A stretch of 58,850 nucleotides of DNA from Blautia sp. (GTDB lineage Bacteria; Bacillota; Clostridia; Lachnospirales; Lachnospiraceae), in contig JAETNR010000026.1 in the NCBI GenBank assembly GCA_021772055.1, positions 1 through 58,850 on the forward strand. Direction: 5' to 3'. The position numbers were made by a program, and so were the translations under genes. The notes beneath the pieces were generated by a model. The model did not search any database and was not told where the DNA came from. It was given only the letters and a program-made list of their open reading frames with translations. Below, one piece after another: positions 58,138 to 58,850 of the stretch (position 1 is its first letter; every line of letters begins with the position of its first letter).

Positions 58138-58153
58138 AGGAGCAGCTGCTCCC
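58138..58153 (-). promoter_or_regulatory. hairpin in the leader of the DUF5688-like gene
   Basis: A 14-bp palindrome (GGAGC, loop AGCT, GCTCC) on the minus strand is followed by TTCTTTTTT, so it looks like an early terminator about 15 nt after the predicted start of transcription. It may be an attenuator. Confidence 0.5.
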
Positions 58154-58173
58154 CTTTGAGTTGCTGTATTCTA

Positions 58174-58202
58174 AGTATAGAACACCGATATGCTTTTGTA
58201 AA
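58174..58202 (-). promoter_or_regulatory. promoter of the DUF5688-like gene
   Basis: TTTACA (58197-58202) and TATACT (58174-58179) on the minus strand have a 17-bp spacer. Confidence 0.8.
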
Positions 58203-58245
58203 TAAAAATCGTTCGACAAATTCTGCCGGCAGATTCCCTTAGTGA

Positions 58246-58290
58246 CATTTCACAGGGGGTGGAAGGGCTCCCCCCCCCTCCCCGCAGCAG
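58246..58290 (+). repeat. copy of the dispersed CATTTCAC-G-rich motif
   Basis: CATTTCACAGGGGG is followed by TGGAAGGG and a C-rich block ending CCCCGCAG. It lies 12 bp past the stop of the damaged phosphatase gene. The G- and C-rich blocks could pair to make a terminator-like hairpin. Confidence 0.6.
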
Positions 58291-58301
58291 TTCTTGCCTT
58301 C

Positions 58302-58751
58302 TTAATCTCTTATTTCCCCCTTCTTTTTCAAATAGCCGAGGAACGCCTCACATCCCTCCACAATATCCTCATAAGTCACATCAAAATTCCCTGTATACCA
58401 CGGATCTGCAATATCTCTTTCGACTCCTGCAAAGGACAGCAATTTACAAACCTTGCCATCCGGATCCCCTTTCAGCATCCTGTGAAGGTTCCGGATGTTC
58501 CAGGTGTCCATACCAATGATGTAATCAAATTTCTCATAATCACCCCATGTAATCTGCCTTGCCCTGTGAGGTACTAAGGGGATCTTTACCTCACGCAGCT
58601 TCTTTACTGTGCCTCTGTGGGGAGGGTTCCCAATCTCCTCAGTGCTGGTAGCACAGGAATCAATATAAAACTGGTCTTCTAAACCTCTCGTTTTAACCAT
58701 ATGGGTAAAAACGCTCTGGCTCATTGTGGAACGACATACATTCACGAACAA
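58302..58751 (-). pseudogene. low-molecular-weight protein-tyrosine phosphatase with a broken P-loop
   Basis: Residues from CRSTMSQSVF to the end match LMW phosphatases, including the C-terminal DPWYTGNFDVTYEDI with the acid Asp. The normal P-loop is C-x5-R-S. Here the nearest frame start (TTG 58751) leaves only NVCRS, so the catalytic Cys is missing. In the -1 frame the DNA just upstream reads FFVVCS, which joined to NVCRS would restore C-S-x-N-V-C-R-S. This suggests a one-base deletion near 58744. No ATG lies upstream, and a TATAAT sits at 58775-58780 next to the start. I treat it as degenerate, unless a sequencing error explains it. Confidence 0.65.
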
Positions 58752-58850
58752 ACAACAAAAAATCTTTTCCAGCTATTATAGCCCCTGCCACTAAATCCAG
58801 ATAAATGATAATGTGTTTATTATGCGTAACATCAACCTTTTTAATGTGCT

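Overview
The window looks like a chromosome segment from a Gram-positive, spore-forming Clostridia, most likely a Lachnospiraceae (Blautia/Dorea/Mediterraneibacter type; genus not resolved). The reasons are the SCIFF peptide and its radical SAM maturase next to a fused secDF, a TIGR04086-type membrane protein, a CwlC-like amidase, a fused relA/spoT, AGGAGG-type ribosome binding sites with some TTG/GTG starts, and sigma-A promoters with 17-bp spacers. Most genes are on the minus strand. No rRNA, tRNA, CRISPR array or intact transposase was seen.

Left edge to about 18 kb: a broken ParA-type ATPase lies at a sequence junction (1-449), followed by an inverted-repeat-rich spacer. Then come rpsB-tsf, an RsuA-type pseudouridine synthase, a GntR-regulated ABC exporter, the copper operon csoR-copA with a clear CsoR palindrome, a HAD phosphatase with a CPBP protease, and a membrane Ser/Thr kinase paired with a secreted low-complexity protein. 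A 298-bp near-perfect palindrome follows argS. degV and a LutC-type gene are divergent, with back-to-back promoters, and a second, 160-bp palindromic element follows the LutC gene.

18.3-28.9 kb is the most unusual part. A split two-component system (response regulator, plus strand; histidine kinase, plus strand) has a large lipoprotein gene on the opposite strand between its two genes. The lipoprotein fuses a propeller-like domain to a solute-binding domain. A minus-strand operon of two sugar-type ABC permeases, a HlyD-like adaptor and an orphan MacB-core-like membrane protein, with no ABC ATPase, lies beyond the regulator. The lipoprotein promoter and the permease operon promoter carry the same element, TTAGAG-N5-TTAGAG followed 10 nt later by a -10 box. 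This ties the parts into one proposed regulon.

29-36 kb: a MacAB-like exporter with two different adaptors (adaptor, ATPase, adaptor, permease), then a divergent lipoprotein with a two-fold internal repeat whose acidic tail is cut off by an amber codon.

36-51 kb: a long housekeeping block (aspS, hisS, HD hydrolase, hemZ, MBL hydrolase, relA, apt, recJ, secDF, SCIFF maturase, SCIFF). 51-58.9 kb: TIGR04086 protein, an acidic cell-wall-anchored protein, a CorC/HlyC-type protein, ogt, a YdcF-type protein, a CwlC-like amidase, a DUF5688-like protein and a damaged low-molecular-weight phosphatase. A short G-rich intergenic motif (CATTTCACRGGGG...) recurs at 14.3, 14.5, 45.1, 51.1 and 58.2 kb.
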